Positions 42,835 to 51,795 of a DNA stretch of 63,336 nucleotides are shown here, one piece after another; the first letter of the stretch is position 1, and every line of letters begins with the position of its first letter. Where the stretch lies: the NCBI GenBank assembly GCA_034506175.1, contig JAPDQB010000040.1, forward strand, positions 1 to 63,336. Reading direction: 5' to 3'. Source of the DNA: a candidate division KSB1 bacterium. GTDB lineage: Bacteria > Zhuqueibacterota > Zhuqueibacteria > Zhuqueibacterales > Zhuqueibacteraceae. The notes below the pieces were generated by a model. That model made no database searches and had not been told where the DNA came from. It worked only from the letters and a program-made list of their open reading frames with translations. A program made the position numbers and the translations under genes.

Positions 42835-43878
42835 ATGCAGAAAGTCATTTTTATTTCCTGGGCGGAAAACTGCAGCCGCAGCGATCATTTGGCGCGTTTG
42901 CTCGGCGGCAAATCATACATGATCTATGCCGGCTGGCTCGGCAGCCGTCCGGCCACGATTTGGCTGAAATACATTATTCAAATTTGGCAAACTTTTCGGT
43001 TGTTGTGGCGCGAGCGCCCGCGGGTGATCCTGGTCATGGTGCCGCCAATCTTTGCGGTGCTGCCGGTTTATTTGTATTGCAAAATCACCGCCAGTCGTTT
43101 TGCCACCGACAATCACACCGCGGCGTTGTTGATGAAGCGTTGGCAGCGGCTGAAATTCTTGCATGTCTGGCTGGAAAAACGCGCGGCATGCAATATTGTC
43201 ACCAATGAGCGGCTGAAAAATTTGCAACAAAGCTGGGGCGTGCCGCCGGAAAAAATTTTACTGATCGGCGATTTGCCGGCGCAGTTTTCGGAAATTGTCA
43301 TGCCGTCTTTTTTCAGCCAACTCGGCGGCCGTGGCAACCACAACCATGAATTTTTCGCGGTCACGGCGATTTGCAGTTTTAGCGCGGACGAGCCACTGGA
43401 CAACATTTTTCAAGCGGCGGCGCAACTACCGGACGTCAATTTTTATTGCACCGGCAAATTGAAAGATGCGCCGCCGGACATTTTCCATCGCAAGCCGAAA
43501 AATGTCACGTTGACCGATTTTCTCGCGGTGCCGCAGTATGCCGGCCTGCTCAAGTTTTCGCACGGGGTGATGGTTTTAACCACGCGCGATCACACCATGC
43601 AGCGCGGCGCTTACGAAGCCATGGCGCTCGGCACCCCGATTATCACGTCCGACTGGCCGCTTCTGCGCCAGACGTTTGCGCAAGGCAGTTTGTTCGTCGA
43701 TAATTCGCCGCAAAGCATCGCCGAGGCCGTTCGTCAATTGCGGACGAACTGGCCGCAATACAAAGCGGCGATTCAAGCGCAGCGGACGCAACGGTTCGCG
43801 GCGTGGCTGGAAAAAGAACAAGCGCTGCGCCGGATTTTGTCATTGCCGGAAAAAAATGATCATGAGAGAATTGGATGA
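42835..43878 (+). CDS. GT4-like glycosyltransferase
   Basis: A 347-residue GT-B-type protein: N-terminal 'MQKVIFISWAENCSRSDHLA', then 'VILVMVPPIFAVLPVYLYCK', and C-terminal 'PQYAGLLKFSHGVMVLTTRD' and 'YEAMALGTPIITSDWPLLRQ', the donor-site segment with its Glu. It resembles EPS glycosyltransferases that use a hydrophobic acceptor. The frame extends to 42649, but the upstream part overlaps the cytochrome gene and is non-natural, so ATG 42835 is used. The next gene starts within its stop codon (ATGA). Confidence 0.82.
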   Translation: MQKVIFISWAENCSRSDHLARLLGGKSYMIYAGWLGSRPATIWLKYIIQIWQTFRLLWRERPRVILVMVPPIFAVLPVYLYCKITASRFATDNHTAALLMKRWQRLKFLHVWLEKRAACNIVTNERLKNLQQSWGVPPEKILLIGDLPAQFSEIVMPSFFSQLGGRGNHNHEFFAVTAICSFSADEPLDNIFQAAAQLPDVNFYCTGKLKDAPPDIFHRKPKNVTLTDFLAVPQYAGLLKFSHGVMVLTTRDHTMQRGAYEAMALGTPIITSDWPLLRQTFAQGSLFVDNSPQSIAEAVRQLRTNWPQYKAAIQAQRTQRFAAWLEKEQALRRILSLPEKNDHERIG

Positions 43879-45707
43879 CTTTTACAAAACCCCGACACGA
43901 TATCGGTGAGCAATTTCATGAACTGTATCGCCGGCTTTCACGCCCTCAAGCCAATGCTTTGCTCGACGATTGCATTTATGAATTGCCGGCGGCCTGGAAA
44001 TTTTTAACGGCGCTGCGATACGATCTGCCGATTTTAATCGTGCTGCACGGCTTCAGCAGCGTACCGCTCGCTTTTGCGCGCAACAGCCGGCGCGTTGATA
44101 TTTTGGGCTTCAATCAATATGAAGCCGATTTGTTTCATGAATTGGCGCGATTCAAGAATTTGGCCAATTATCATATTTGCGGCGGCCGCAGCGAAATTTG
44201 CGGGCCGTACGGTTTGATGGTCTGGCTGCCGACACGCCGCGCCGTCGATGAGAACCGTGAAGATGAGTGGATGGCACAAGCCATGGCGCATTTGCATCCT
44301 CAAGGAGAACTGTGGTTCGTGCATTGTTTTAAACCGGATTGGCATAACCCGCTCAACCGCCTGCGCCGGCTGCTGTGGTATTTAAGATCTTCCGAGCAGG
44401 AATCATTGCCGACGGCGATTCGCTTGTTGATGTTGGCCGAACCGATTCCGCATCAAACCGTGCTCGAAACTTTCCTGGCGAAAATTGCCGCCACCGCAAA
44501 TGGTCGCCACCAAGCTCGGCAAATCAATCATCTTGGCATTATACCACACTGGGCGACGCCGGTGCAAATTGCGCCGTTGCCGCCTCTTCGCGCTCGCCAG
44601 GTCGAATCCGCCAATCAACCGCTCTTGCGAATCTTGGAGCAAAAAAAATTTGCAGAAACTCATCACGCTTTGGCGCATTTAGGCTCGGCTGCTGTTCCGT
44701 CGTTTGTTTCGCGTCTTTTGGACACGCTGGCGCGACGGGACCCCGGTTCGTGTTTTCAAATGAAAAACTATCGCATTCTCGCCGGCGGCAAGGTGCAGAT
44801 TGATGCACGATGGAAAAAGAAAACGTGCGAACAAAGTGTGTTCATCAAACTACCGTTGGTTCCGTTCGCGGCCGGTCGCCTGCGCAAGCAAAGCGAGATT
44901 CTGCACGATTTGCAACACCGTGACGGCTGGCGGTGCTTCGACGCGACGACGTTGTCTTTTTCCCCCACAAAAGCTTTCCCGCAAATTCTGGCGCAGGGCG
45001 AATTTGAAAAGCAGATGTATTTTCTTGAAAGCCGCGTCAAGGGCACGCCACTGGGTCGCTTGGAAGTCCCCAACGGAAAATTTCGTCAAGTGTGTGACAC
45101 GCTGTTTTCGTTTTGGCATGAAGTGCAAACGCAATGCGGCCAAGTTGTCGAGATCGATCACGGCAAATTCGATCAAATCTTTCGGCAGCCTTTGCGGCAG
45201 CTAATTGATTGGGCGCAGCTCCGGCGCCCGTACGATGCCATTCTGTGCCGGCTCGAAGATTTTTTTGCCGAACAATTTTCCGGCCAACGCCTGTTTTTGG
45301 GATTGGTACATGGAGATTTTTCTACAAAAAATATTCTCGCCCATCCAAAAACTTTTGCGTTGAGCGGGATTATCGATTGGGACATGGCGGTGCGCGAGTC
45401 CTTTCCCGTGCTCGACGTGCTGCACTTCTTCGTGCGTTTGGATCCCGGCTCGTTTCAGCAGGCGCCGCCGCAAATCGCCATGCGCTTGATCAAGGAAGAC
45501 TCCCGCGATTTTCATTGGCCATATTTGCAACAGGCATTGGCCAAATTTGAATACGAAAAAAAATTTTTACCGGCGTTCGTCGCCTGTTATTGGGCGCAGC
45601 GCTTGCAAGTTTATTTGGATTCACCGAAGTATTTGGATTCGCAGTTCAGGCAGCGGCATGTCTATGATGTTCTCGATTTTTTTGCTGAGACTATTTTGAG
45701 AAAGTAG
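43875..45707 (+). CDS. Methyltransferase-like / APH-like kinase fusion protein
   Basis: A 610-residue protein. The N-terminal 250 residues look like a Rossmann methyltransferase-type domain ('VLHGFSSVPLAFARNSRRVD' then 'ILGFNQYEADLF', and 'LHPQGELWFVHCFKP'), though the glycine-rich SAM loop is not canonical. The C-terminal half is an aminoglycoside-phosphotransferase-like kinase with 'LVHGDFSTKNILAHP' (HGDxxxxN) and 'GIIDWDMAVRESFPVLDVLH' (DxD). Start and previous stop overlap as ATGA, so translation is coupled to the glycosyltransferase. It may modify a sugar or lipid intermediate; the substrate is unknown. Confidence 0.75.
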   Translation: MTFTKPRHDIGEQFHELYRRLSRPQANALLDDCIYELPAAWKFLTALRYDLPILIVLHGFSSVPLAFARNSRRVDILGFNQYEADLFHELARFKNLANYHICGGRSEICGPYGLMVWLPTRRAVDENREDEWMAQAMAHLHPQGELWFVHCFKPDWHNPLNRLRRLLWYLRSSEQESLPTAIRLLMLAEPIPHQTVLETFLAKIAATANGRHQARQINHLGIIPHWATPVQIAPLPPLRARQVESANQPLLRILEQKKFAETHHALAHLGSAAVPSFVSRLLDTLARRDPGSCFQMKNYRILAGGKVQIDARWKKKTCEQSVFIKLPLVPFAAGRLRKQSEILHDLQHRDGWRCFDATTLSFSPTKAFPQILAQGEFEKQMYFLESRVKGTPLGRLEVPNGKFRQVCDTLFSFWHEVQTQCGQVVEIDHGKFDQIFRQPLRQLIDWAQLRRPYDAILCRLEDFFAEQFSGQRLFLGLVHGDFSTKNILAHPKTFALSGIIDWDMAVRESFPVLDVLHFFVRLDPGSFQQAPPQIAMRLIKEDSRDFHWPYLQQALAKFEYEKKFLPAFVACYWAQRLQVYLDSPKYLDSQFRQRHVYDVLDFFAETILRK

Positions 45708-45717
45708 TGATCGTATC

Positions 45718-45791
45718 CTGCTCTTACTCGCTGCGGAAATTCTTTTAAAAGCGAGTAAGAGTAGGAGCAAGGGTAGAAGTAAGAGCTTGAG
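45718..45791. repeat. Hairpin and purine-rich repeat between genes
   Basis: CTGCTCTTACTCGCT (45718-45732) and AGCGAGTAAGAGTAG (45750-45764) are inverse copies with one mismatch, followed by degenerate copies of 'GTAAGAGYAGGAG' up to the next start codon. They occupy the whole gap. Part of the purine run may serve as ribosome binding site for the next gene. Confidence 0.6.
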
Positions 45792-47147
45792 ATGAATATC
45801 TTCGCCGAGTTGCTGGGAAATCTTAGGGTGTGCGGAATTCCCTACGTTCTTTTGCGAGACAAACCGGAGACGCCGGAAATTCGTGATTTGGATGTGCTCG
45901 TCGACGAAGCCCGAACTCAGGAGTTTATGGCGATCTGCCGGCAACATGGCTTTCGCCTGATTCGCAACGGGCAACTGAATCCCGGCAAGCTTTTGCTTTT
46001 GCGCTGGCAGCCGGCAGAGTCGCCGCTGCTGCTGGACGTCCATCAACGCTTGATCGTGCGCGGCGTTGAATATCTCGATGCGCAGCGCGTCTTATCGCGG
46101 CGCCAGGCGGAAGAGGGTTATTTTTTGCCGGCGCGTGAAGATCATTTGCTGACACTGCTTTTTCACAACCTTCTGGGCAAGGGTGAAATTCAAGCCAAGC
46201 ATCAGCCGCAATTGGCGGAGTTGTTGGCACAACCGCTGGATGAAAACTACCTCGTGCAACATGCCGCGGATTTTGGCTTGCAGGAAATTTTGTTGAAGGC
46301 GCGAAAACAATTTGACGAGTTGCAGCGGGACCCGGCTTTGGCACGGCGATTGAGCCGGTTGAGTTATCGCCGCCTTTATCAGCGCCGGCCAATCAACCGT
46401 CTGCGGCGATGGCTTTTGTCCATCAAAACTGCAACACAAAAATGGTTTGGCCCTCGGCGCGGCGTGTTGATTGTCTTGCTCGGGCCGGATGGCTGCGGCA
46501 AGAGCACGCTGCTGCGCGCTTTGCGGCAGCGCCTGCGCTCGGCGGCATTGACGACGGATACGGTTTATCTCGGTCCCTGGGGGCAAAGCGTTTTACCGAT
46601 TCAAAAAATTCTCAGTTTTTTTCATCTCACGCCATATCGGTCCGAAGACAAGGCGTTTTATACCGGGCAAACCGCGACACGCCAGGTTCCGAAAGGCCTT
46701 AACCTCTGGCGGCAAAATTTGAAGGCCTGGCTTTATTACGCCGTGGTCGCGATCGAATTGTGGTATCGTTACCTCAAATTGGTTTTGCCAAAACTCCGGC
46801 AAGGCCGCATTGTTCTGGCAGATCGTTACATTTACGATCTGCTGGCAGGTTACAAAAGCCGGCCGATGGATTATCATTGGGGCATTCGCCATTGGCTGTG
46901 CCGGCGTTATCCGAAGCCGCATTTGACGTTGTTGTTGGAGGCCTCGGCGGAAGTGATTCACCGCCGCAAGCCGCAATTGCCGATCACACAATTGAATGCG
47001 GTTCGCCAGGCTTATGCGAGTTTTTGCGATACCTACGATTTGAAAATTCTCGATACCAGTGTCAGCGTGGAAAAAACGGTTTTGGATTTTGAGCAAAATT
47101 ATCTCGAGCCGATTCTGGCGCGAATTGAAAAATATGCCGAACACTAA
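45792..47147 (+). CDS. Nucleotidyltransferase-like / thymidylate-kinase-like fusion
   Basis: A 451-residue protein. Residues 1-110 resemble a nucleotidyltransferase fold ('PYVLLRDKPETPEIRDLDVL', with the DxD in 'DLDVLVD'). Residues 225-440 form a P-loop kinase of the thymidylate-kinase type: Walker A 'LLGPDGCGKSTLLRAL', 'IVLADRYIYDLLAG' (DR motif) and 'RYPKPHLTLLLEASAEVIHR'. Proteins of this build recur in EPS loci and probably phosphorylate a small molecule other than dTMP. The ATG at 45792 lies just after a purine-rich repeat. The flippase gene begins 14 bases before its stop. Confidence 0.75.
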   Translation: MNIFAELLGNLRVCGIPYVLLRDKPETPEIRDLDVLVDEARTQEFMAICRQHGFRLIRNGQLNPGKLLLLRWQPAESPLLLDVHQRLIVRGVEYLDAQRVLSRRQAEEGYFLPAREDHLLTLLFHNLLGKGEIQAKHQPQLAELLAQPLDENYLVQHAADFGLQEILLKARKQFDELQRDPALARRLSRLSYRRLYQRRPINRLRRWLLSIKTATQKWFGPRRGVLIVLLGPDGCGKSTLLRALRQRLRSAALTTDTVYLGPWGQSVLPIQKILSFFHLTPYRSEDKAFYTGQTATRQVPKGLNLWRQNLKAWLYYAVVAIELWYRYLKLVLPKLRQGRIVLADRYIYDLLAGYKSRPMDYHWGIRHWLCRRYPKPHLTLLLEASAEVIHRRKPQLPITQLNAVRQAYASFCDTYDLKILDTSVSVEKTVLDFEQNYLEPILARIEKYAEH

Positions 47148-48723
47148 ATTTGAAAACGACGCCGAGACCGTCGCCGAACCAGCAACAGAACGCGCCCCCG
47201 AAACTAAAAGCGTATCGAGATTGGCGAAAGAAGGTGTTTTTTATAACGTCATCGTCAGACTCGGCAACACCTTCACACAAGCCGTTGGCGGTATCATTTT
47301 GCTGCGTCTCCTCGACCCAGCTGATTTCGGCCTCTTGCAGCTTGGCTGGCTGATCATCGGTTTTGCCACCAAGTTCGGAGAATTTGGTTTCAACATGGGG
47401 CTGATCCAGCGCAACAAAGAAGTTCGTGCCGAGCATGTCAATACGCTGTTTGTTCTCGATCTCAGCTTTAAAGTAACCTTGTGGCTCGTCACGCTGTTGC
47501 TGACCCCATGGCTGACGAAATTTTTCCATGAACCCAAGCTGGAGCTTTTTCTGCCGGTTTTCAGCTTTTATATGGTGCTCGAGTGTTTTTCGACTTCGCC
47601 GATTACGATGCTGCAGCGCAACATGAATTTCAAAGCTTACTCCCAGGTTTTGGCGATTGATCGCACGGTGCAGCTCGCCGGCGCGCTGACTTTTGCGGCT
47701 TTGGGTTTCGGCGTGTGGAGCCTCGTCATCGGCGAATTTCTCGGCCTCACCTGGTCGTCTTTTCGCGCCATCCAGCTTTCCGGCTGGCGGCCGCGCTTGC
47801 AATTCGATCGCGAAACCAGCAGGGAGCTTTTCGGCTATGGCAACTGGGTTTTTCTGCGCAATCTGTTTCGTTACCTCTCGGATAATGTGGATTATTTGAT
47901 CATTGGGCGCTTTCTCGATGCCAATCAGCTCGGATATTATACCAAGGCGTTCGAGTTGATGAAAACCCCGCGCAAACGCATCACCCGCGCCCTGAGTGCC
48001 GTGGTTTTCCCGGCTTTTGCCAAAGTGCAAAATCAACCGAAACGCGTCAAGCGCGGTTTTGAAAAATTGGTGTTATCCGTCTCGCTGGTGGCTTATCCGA
48101 TTCAGGTCGCCATGCTCATGGCGGCGCCGGCTTTTGTTTACGTTGTGATGGGCGAAAAATGGGCGCCGACGATCACCTGTTTGCAAATCATGTGCGTCGC
48201 CGGAATTCTCCGCGCCCTCGATCCGTTTCTCAATTCCGTCATCACCACCAGCGGCTTCGTCCGGCATTCCGCCTTGCGGCGCTTCATCGAATTTGTCATT
48301 CTCGCCACCGCGGTTTTGATCGGCGTCCGCTGGGGGATCAACGGCGTTTCCGCGGCGGTGACGCTCACGTCGATCATCGTCATGGTGTTGATGATCAATC
48401 TGATTCGCCGCGTCAGTTTGATCGGCTGGCGTGAATATTTTGCGCCGCAATGGCCGGCGATCGTGAGCAGTGTTTTCATGGCGCTGGCGATGTGGGGCGT
48501 CAACGCCGGCCTGGGAAATTACCTTGGCAGGCATTCAGTGGCGATGCTGATCGTCTCCACGGCGACCGGATTCGCGGCGTATGCCGGCGTGCTGCTGTTG
48601 TGGCGTCCCAAACGCGTGGTTGATTTGTATCAGGAATTGTCCGGCGATGCGAAGGGGGTTTTTGCAAAAGGGAGGAAGAGAATTGCCGAATGGAAACAAC
48701 GTTTAGGCTCAGTGAAGTTTTGA
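47134..48723 (+). CDS. Wzx-like polysaccharide flippase
   Basis: A 529-residue integral membrane protein of the MOP superfamily, PST branch. After a hydrophilic N-terminus, 'GVFYNVIVRLGNTFTQAVGG' and 'LLRLLDPADFGLLQLGWLII' mark the first helices; 12-14 membrane segments follow, with 'LDANQLGYYTKAFELMKTP' in the central loop. It flips the undecaprenyl-linked repeat unit to the periplasm. The start ATG overlaps the end of the kinase-like gene by 14 bases. Convergent MNT gene ends 3 bases after its stop. Confidence 0.9.
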   Translation: MPNTKFENDAETVAEPATERAPETKSVSRLAKEGVFYNVIVRLGNTFTQAVGGIILLRLLDPADFGLLQLGWLIIGFATKFGEFGFNMGLIQRNKEVRAEHVNTLFVLDLSFKVTLWLVTLLLTPWLTKFFHEPKLELFLPVFSFYMVLECFSTSPITMLQRNMNFKAYSQVLAIDRTVQLAGALTFAALGFGVWSLVIGEFLGLTWSSFRAIQLSGWRPRLQFDRETSRELFGYGNWVFLRNLFRYLSDNVDYLIIGRFLDANQLGYYTKAFELMKTPRKRITRALSAVVFPAFAKVQNQPKRVKRGFEKLVLSVSLVAYPIQVAMLMAAPAFVYVVMGEKWAPTITCLQIMCVAGILRALDPFLNSVITTSGFVRHSALRRFIEFVILATAVLIGVRWGINGVSAAVTLTSIIVMVLMINLIRRVSLIGWREYFAPQWPAIVSSVFMALAMWGVNAGLGNYLGRHSVAMLIVSTATGFAAYAGVLLLWRPKRVVDLYQELSGDAKGVFAKGRKRIAEWKQRLGSVKF

Positions 48724-48725
48724 TC

Positions 48726-49043
48726 TCAAAAAATTCGAATTCCTGTTCTGATGATTTCTTTGACAAAAGGATTATCTTCTGTAAAATCTTCGGGGCTAAA
48801 GGGATGTGTTTCAATGTCGGTATCGATCTTAACCACATAAGGGCTGAGCTTGCACCGATCGTTAAACATATCGCCTTCAAACTTATCAGAAACGAGGGCG
48901 ACGTCAATGTCGCTCCATTTCGACTGCCGTCCCTTAGCATACGAACCGAAGACATAGGCTTGGCGGATCGGCAAATTGTTCGCGTTTAGTTGCCGAATGA
49001 ATTCTTCTACGCTTGTTCTAACTCTATCTGGGAGAGTAACCAT
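48726..49043 (-). CDS. MNT-type nucleotidyltransferase (MntA-like antitoxin)
   Basis: A 105-residue minimal nucleotidyltransferase. The active-site motif is 'VFGSYAKGRQSKWSDIDVAL' (GSx10DxD), and a third acidic residue may lie in 'DTDIETHPFS'. In HEPN/MNT toxin-antitoxin pairs this protein neutralises the HEPN toxin, in some cases by AMPylating it. AAGGA lies 9 bases before the ATG. The HEPN gene is directly upstream on the same strand and, with its frameshift corrected, would overlap this start by 37 bases. The DNA is richer in A+T than the EPS genes, which suggests transfer. Confidence 0.88.
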   Translation of the reverse strand: MVTLPDRVRTSVEEFIRQLNANNLPIRQAYVFGSYAKGRQSKWSDIDVALVSDKFEGDMFNDRCKLSPYVVKIDTDIETHPFSPEDFTEDNPFVKEIIRTGIRIF

Positions 49044-49407
49044 TGGTAAAAATCCTTAATTTTTTGGAACCATATTGTAGTGAATTCTTTCGTACAACGT
49101 TTATAAAATTCGAACTTTTGATCAGGATACCGTGCTTGAATATTAAAAGTAGCAATCTCGTCGATCAATTTTTTTGTTCTTCTGATAAATTCAATTTAGT
49201 CTCTTTGGCAAGCTTGGAGAGATTGTGAATCCATGGTACATCTTCTGCCGAATCTCTGACCCAAAATGCTTTGAGAACTTTTTCAATAACAAGATGCGCA
49301 ATAAATAAACACCAATCATACCTCTTGCTTTCAAACAATGACTCCGCAGCCTCGAGATCATGTTCAGCAGTTTTGAGCCAATAGGCAATATGTTCTTCTT
49401 TTGTCAT
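49007..49407 (-). pseudogene. HEPN-domain gene (HepT-like) with a frameshift at an A7 run
   Basis: From ATG 49407 the frame reads a HEPN domain ('YWLKTAEHDLEAAESLFESK', 'FIAHLVIEKVLKAF', 'VPWIHNLSKLAKE') but stops at 49165 after 'LSEEQKN', too early for the family. The stop lies right after seven A residues (49169-49175, T on the plus strand). If one A is added, reading continues 'KLIDEIATFNIQARYPDQ' and on to a TAG at 49007-49009, giving about 133 residues, the usual HEPN length. So this is a single-base deletion, an assembly error or a slippage site. No RX4-6H RNase motif is visible, so toxin activity is doubtful in any case. Confidence 0.75.
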
Positions 49408-49504
49408 GGTGTTTGTTCTTGCTTCTGTACAATGATTTAATATAAAATTTTTCAATTATTCAGTCAAGGCTTTTATTCAATCGCTTTTACTCGATACATT
49501 TTGA

Positions 49505-49545
49505 ACCGGCACAAAACAACGAGCAACCAGCATCCAGCATCCAGC
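49505..49545. repeat. Low-complexity CATCCAG repeat
   Basis: Tandem copies of CATCCAG (three, from about 49530) preceded by CAACGAGC. The stretch runs up to the start codon of the next gene and shares words with the in-frame insert of the glycosyltransferase gene (29405-29450) and with the gap at 4621-4645. Confidence 0.55.
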
Positions 49546-50214
49546 ATGCTCATCACATTTTCCGGCATCGTCGGCGGCGGCAAAAGCACCAATGCCAAAC
49601 AGGCCTGCCGCTTTTTACAAGACGCGGGTTATGCCGCGGTTTACTTTCGGTTTCGTTTTTTGACGGCGCGGAGGATTTTTCGATCAGTGTTTATAAAAAA
49701 GCATGCGACTGTCGCGCCGTCAAAGGAAAAGCCGAAAAAGATAAAAACCGAGACCTCACCGCGCTGGCGGAAGCTTGGCAAGCTTACCCTGGCGCGGGCG
49801 TTGGGCTACCTTTGGCGTATTTTGATTTTCCGTTTTTTTGCGGCGGTTTGGCTGCGCCGAAAAATTATCGTCATCGACCGCTTTTATTATGACAGTTTAG
49901 CCCATTACAGCCTGACCGGCTGCCGCGAGCGTTTTTATTTGACGTTGTTGAAAAAAGCCCTGCCGGTTCCCGATTTGGCCATGATGCTGTTGGCGCGGCC
50001 GCAAACCATTTTGCAGCGCCGACCTCATTATGACCGCGAGTATATTCACCAGCTTTATCACCGTTACCAGCAAGTGGCGCAAGAATTTCCTCAAGTGATG
50101 GTTTTGCGAACGGATAGTCTGCAGAATCTCACGACGATCATTTTGCAGCATGTTCGTCAGGCCGTCACGCGTGAGCTGCATAGTGGCCCGCTCCATCGCC
50201 AAGTCTTGCAATAG
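49546..50214 (+). CDS. Thymidylate-kinase-like P-loop kinase
   Basis: A 222-residue kinase. Walker A is 'FSGIVGGGKSTNAKQACRF', the DR-type motif is 'IIVIDRFYYDSLAHYSLTG' and the lid-like region is 'LLARPQTILQRRPHYDREYI'. It is shorter than the fusion at 45792 and has only the kinase domain, with an internal basic insert ('KEKPKKIKTE') in the helical region. A small-molecule kinase role in polysaccharide or nucleotide metabolism is inferred. The start is directly after a CATCCAG repeat, without a clear ribosome binding site. Confidence 0.75.
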   Translation: MLITFSGIVGGGKSTNAKQACRFLQDAGYAAVYFRFRFLTARRIFRSVFIKKHATVAPSKEKPKKIKTETSPRWRKLGKLTLARALGYLWRILIFRFFAAVWLRRKIIVIDRFYYDSLAHYSLTGCRERFYLTLLKKALPVPDLAMMLLARPQTILQRRPHYDREYIHQLYHRYQQVAQEFPQVMVLRTDSLQNLTTIILQHVRQAVTRELHSGPLHRQVLQ

Positions 50215-50383
50215 AATGCCCTTCCGCGTTCGCCAGAGAACGCGGCTACAATATTTTGATGAAAACTTCGTGAAAACTTATTGACCGGGCGCTATGTCAC
50301 AACGTTGATGTCATGAATAAATGACTTCGAGCGACCGATCAATCACCATTTCAATTTTATAAACTGATTGAGAGGCCACCTCC

Positions 50384-51760
50384 ATGTCGTTACGCGCCGG
50401 GCTCGCCATCATGCTTTTGGTCATCGGATGCTTTTGGACTTTGCGAAGGCCTTTGGTGGGTGTGTGCCTGGTTATCGCCCTTTTTCATTTGAACCTGCGC
50501 GTTTTTGGCGCCGGCCTGCAGGATATTCGTTTTCAATTCTACGCGACCCTGGCTTTGCTGCTTTCGTATTTTATCAATCGTGAAGAATTGCAAAAAGTCG
50601 ATACCACCGCGCAACCGCCGATGCGCTGGCTGTTCGCTTTTCTCGGCATCTGCGTGCTCACCAGCGTCTGGGCGGTCTCTTCACCCGCTCTGGCTTTCAA
50701 CGATACGCTCGAATTTTCGAAAATTGTTTTGTTTGCCTGGTTGATGATGAAAATCATTCAGAGCGAGAAGGACATGCGCATCGTCATTTGGGTGACGCTG
50801 TTCTCGATCTGGTATACCTCGTTCATGGCGCGCTGGGGCGAAGACTGGGGCTGGATCAAGGAAAGTGAGATCGGCATTGCCACCGGCGGCACTGGCGTTC
50901 ACATTATGATGTTTTTCCCCATGCTCGTCATCATGGCGATCTTCGGTACGAAATGGGAGAAAATCGCCGCTTATTTTATTTTGCCGTTCGTTCTCGATTT
51001 TTTGCCGGCGACGCCGGAAGGATTGCGCGCGACCTTTGTGGCGCTCTGCACCTCGATGGCGTTCTTCTGGATTTTTGCGCCGAACCGCGTCCGCATGAAA
51101 AGCATCGTGCCGTTTGCCGTGGCCGCGGTGTTGTTTGTTTTTGTTCTTACGCCGCAGGATTACTGGGAAGAGATGGCCACAATTTTTGACCCCAGCACCG
51201 AAAGCTCAGCGGCCTCGCGCGGGGTTATCAATCAGGCCAGTTGGCAGATTCTTCAAAAGTATCCCTGGGGCATCGGGTACAACAATTATTCACTCATCTC
51301 GTTGCCGTACATTCCCGAGGAATTTATCTCGAATGTCGGCACCCGCGACGCGCACAACAGTTATCTCAAAGTCGCCTGCGAATTTGGCGTCGCCGGATTT
51401 TTGATTTGGATCGCCGTGTTTTTTACGGCCTGGCTGTACTTTCGCAAAGTCAGAAAGACCATGCCCAAAGACCAGCCGCCGACCAGTTTGCAGCTCTACG
51501 CGCTGGCTTTCGAGCTGGGGCTGATCGGCATCACCTTGAGTATTTATACGCACAACAACAACGATCTCGACACGCTGTATTGGTTTGTCGCGTTTAGCTG
51601 CGCGCTGTACAATATTCACTTGCGCCAGCAGAAAGAATCCGAGCCGCCGCCGGCGCCGGTGAAAGCGCCGCATGAAGTCGTTTTGGAAAAAATTCTTGCC
51701 AGGAAGAAAACAGCGGAAATGGCTGCCAATTCGATATCACGGTTTTCGCCTTCTCGCTGA
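50384..51760 (+). CDS. O-antigen-ligase/Wzy-like membrane protein
   Basis: A 458-residue polytopic membrane protein with about ten helices from 'LAIMLLVIGCFWTLRRPLVG' onward and a periplasmic loop between 'YWEEMATIFDPSTESSAASR' and 'PWGIGYNNYSLISL', ending 'RDAHNSYLKVACEFGVAGFL', the typical Wzy_C/WaaL pattern (His in 'AHN'). It resembles the exosortase-A-associated O-glycosylation ligase group. It would polymerise or ligate the repeat unit. AGAGG precedes the ATG. The gap of 169 bases before it could hold a promoter; I see no clear boxes. Confidence 0.85.
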   Translation: MSLRAGLAIMLLVIGCFWTLRRPLVGVCLVIALFHLNLRVFGAGLQDIRFQFYATLALLLSYFINREELQKVDTTAQPPMRWLFAFLGICVLTSVWAVSSPALAFNDTLEFSKIVLFAWLMMKIIQSEKDMRIVIWVTLFSIWYTSFMARWGEDWGWIKESEIGIATGGTGVHIMMFFPMLVIMAIFGTKWEKIAAYFILPFVLDFLPATPEGLRATFVALCTSMAFFWIFAPNRVRMKSIVPFAVAAVLFVFVLTPQDYWEEMATIFDPSTESSAASRGVINQASWQILQKYPWGIGYNNYSLISLPYIPEEFISNVGTRDAHNSYLKVACEFGVAGFLIWIAVFFTAWLYFRKVRKTMPKDQPPTSLQLYALAFELGLIGITLSIYTHNNNDLDTLYWFVAFSCALYNIHLRQQKESEPPPAPVKAPHEVVLEKILARKKTAEMAANSISRFSPSR

Positions 51761-51795
51761 CAAGTCAATCGCAGATAAAATTTGGAAAAATTCCA

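Noticed and set aside
49505..49545. CATCCAG tandem units considered as a CRISPR or satellite array
   Set aside because: There are only three 7-bp units without spacers; it is low-complexity DNA.
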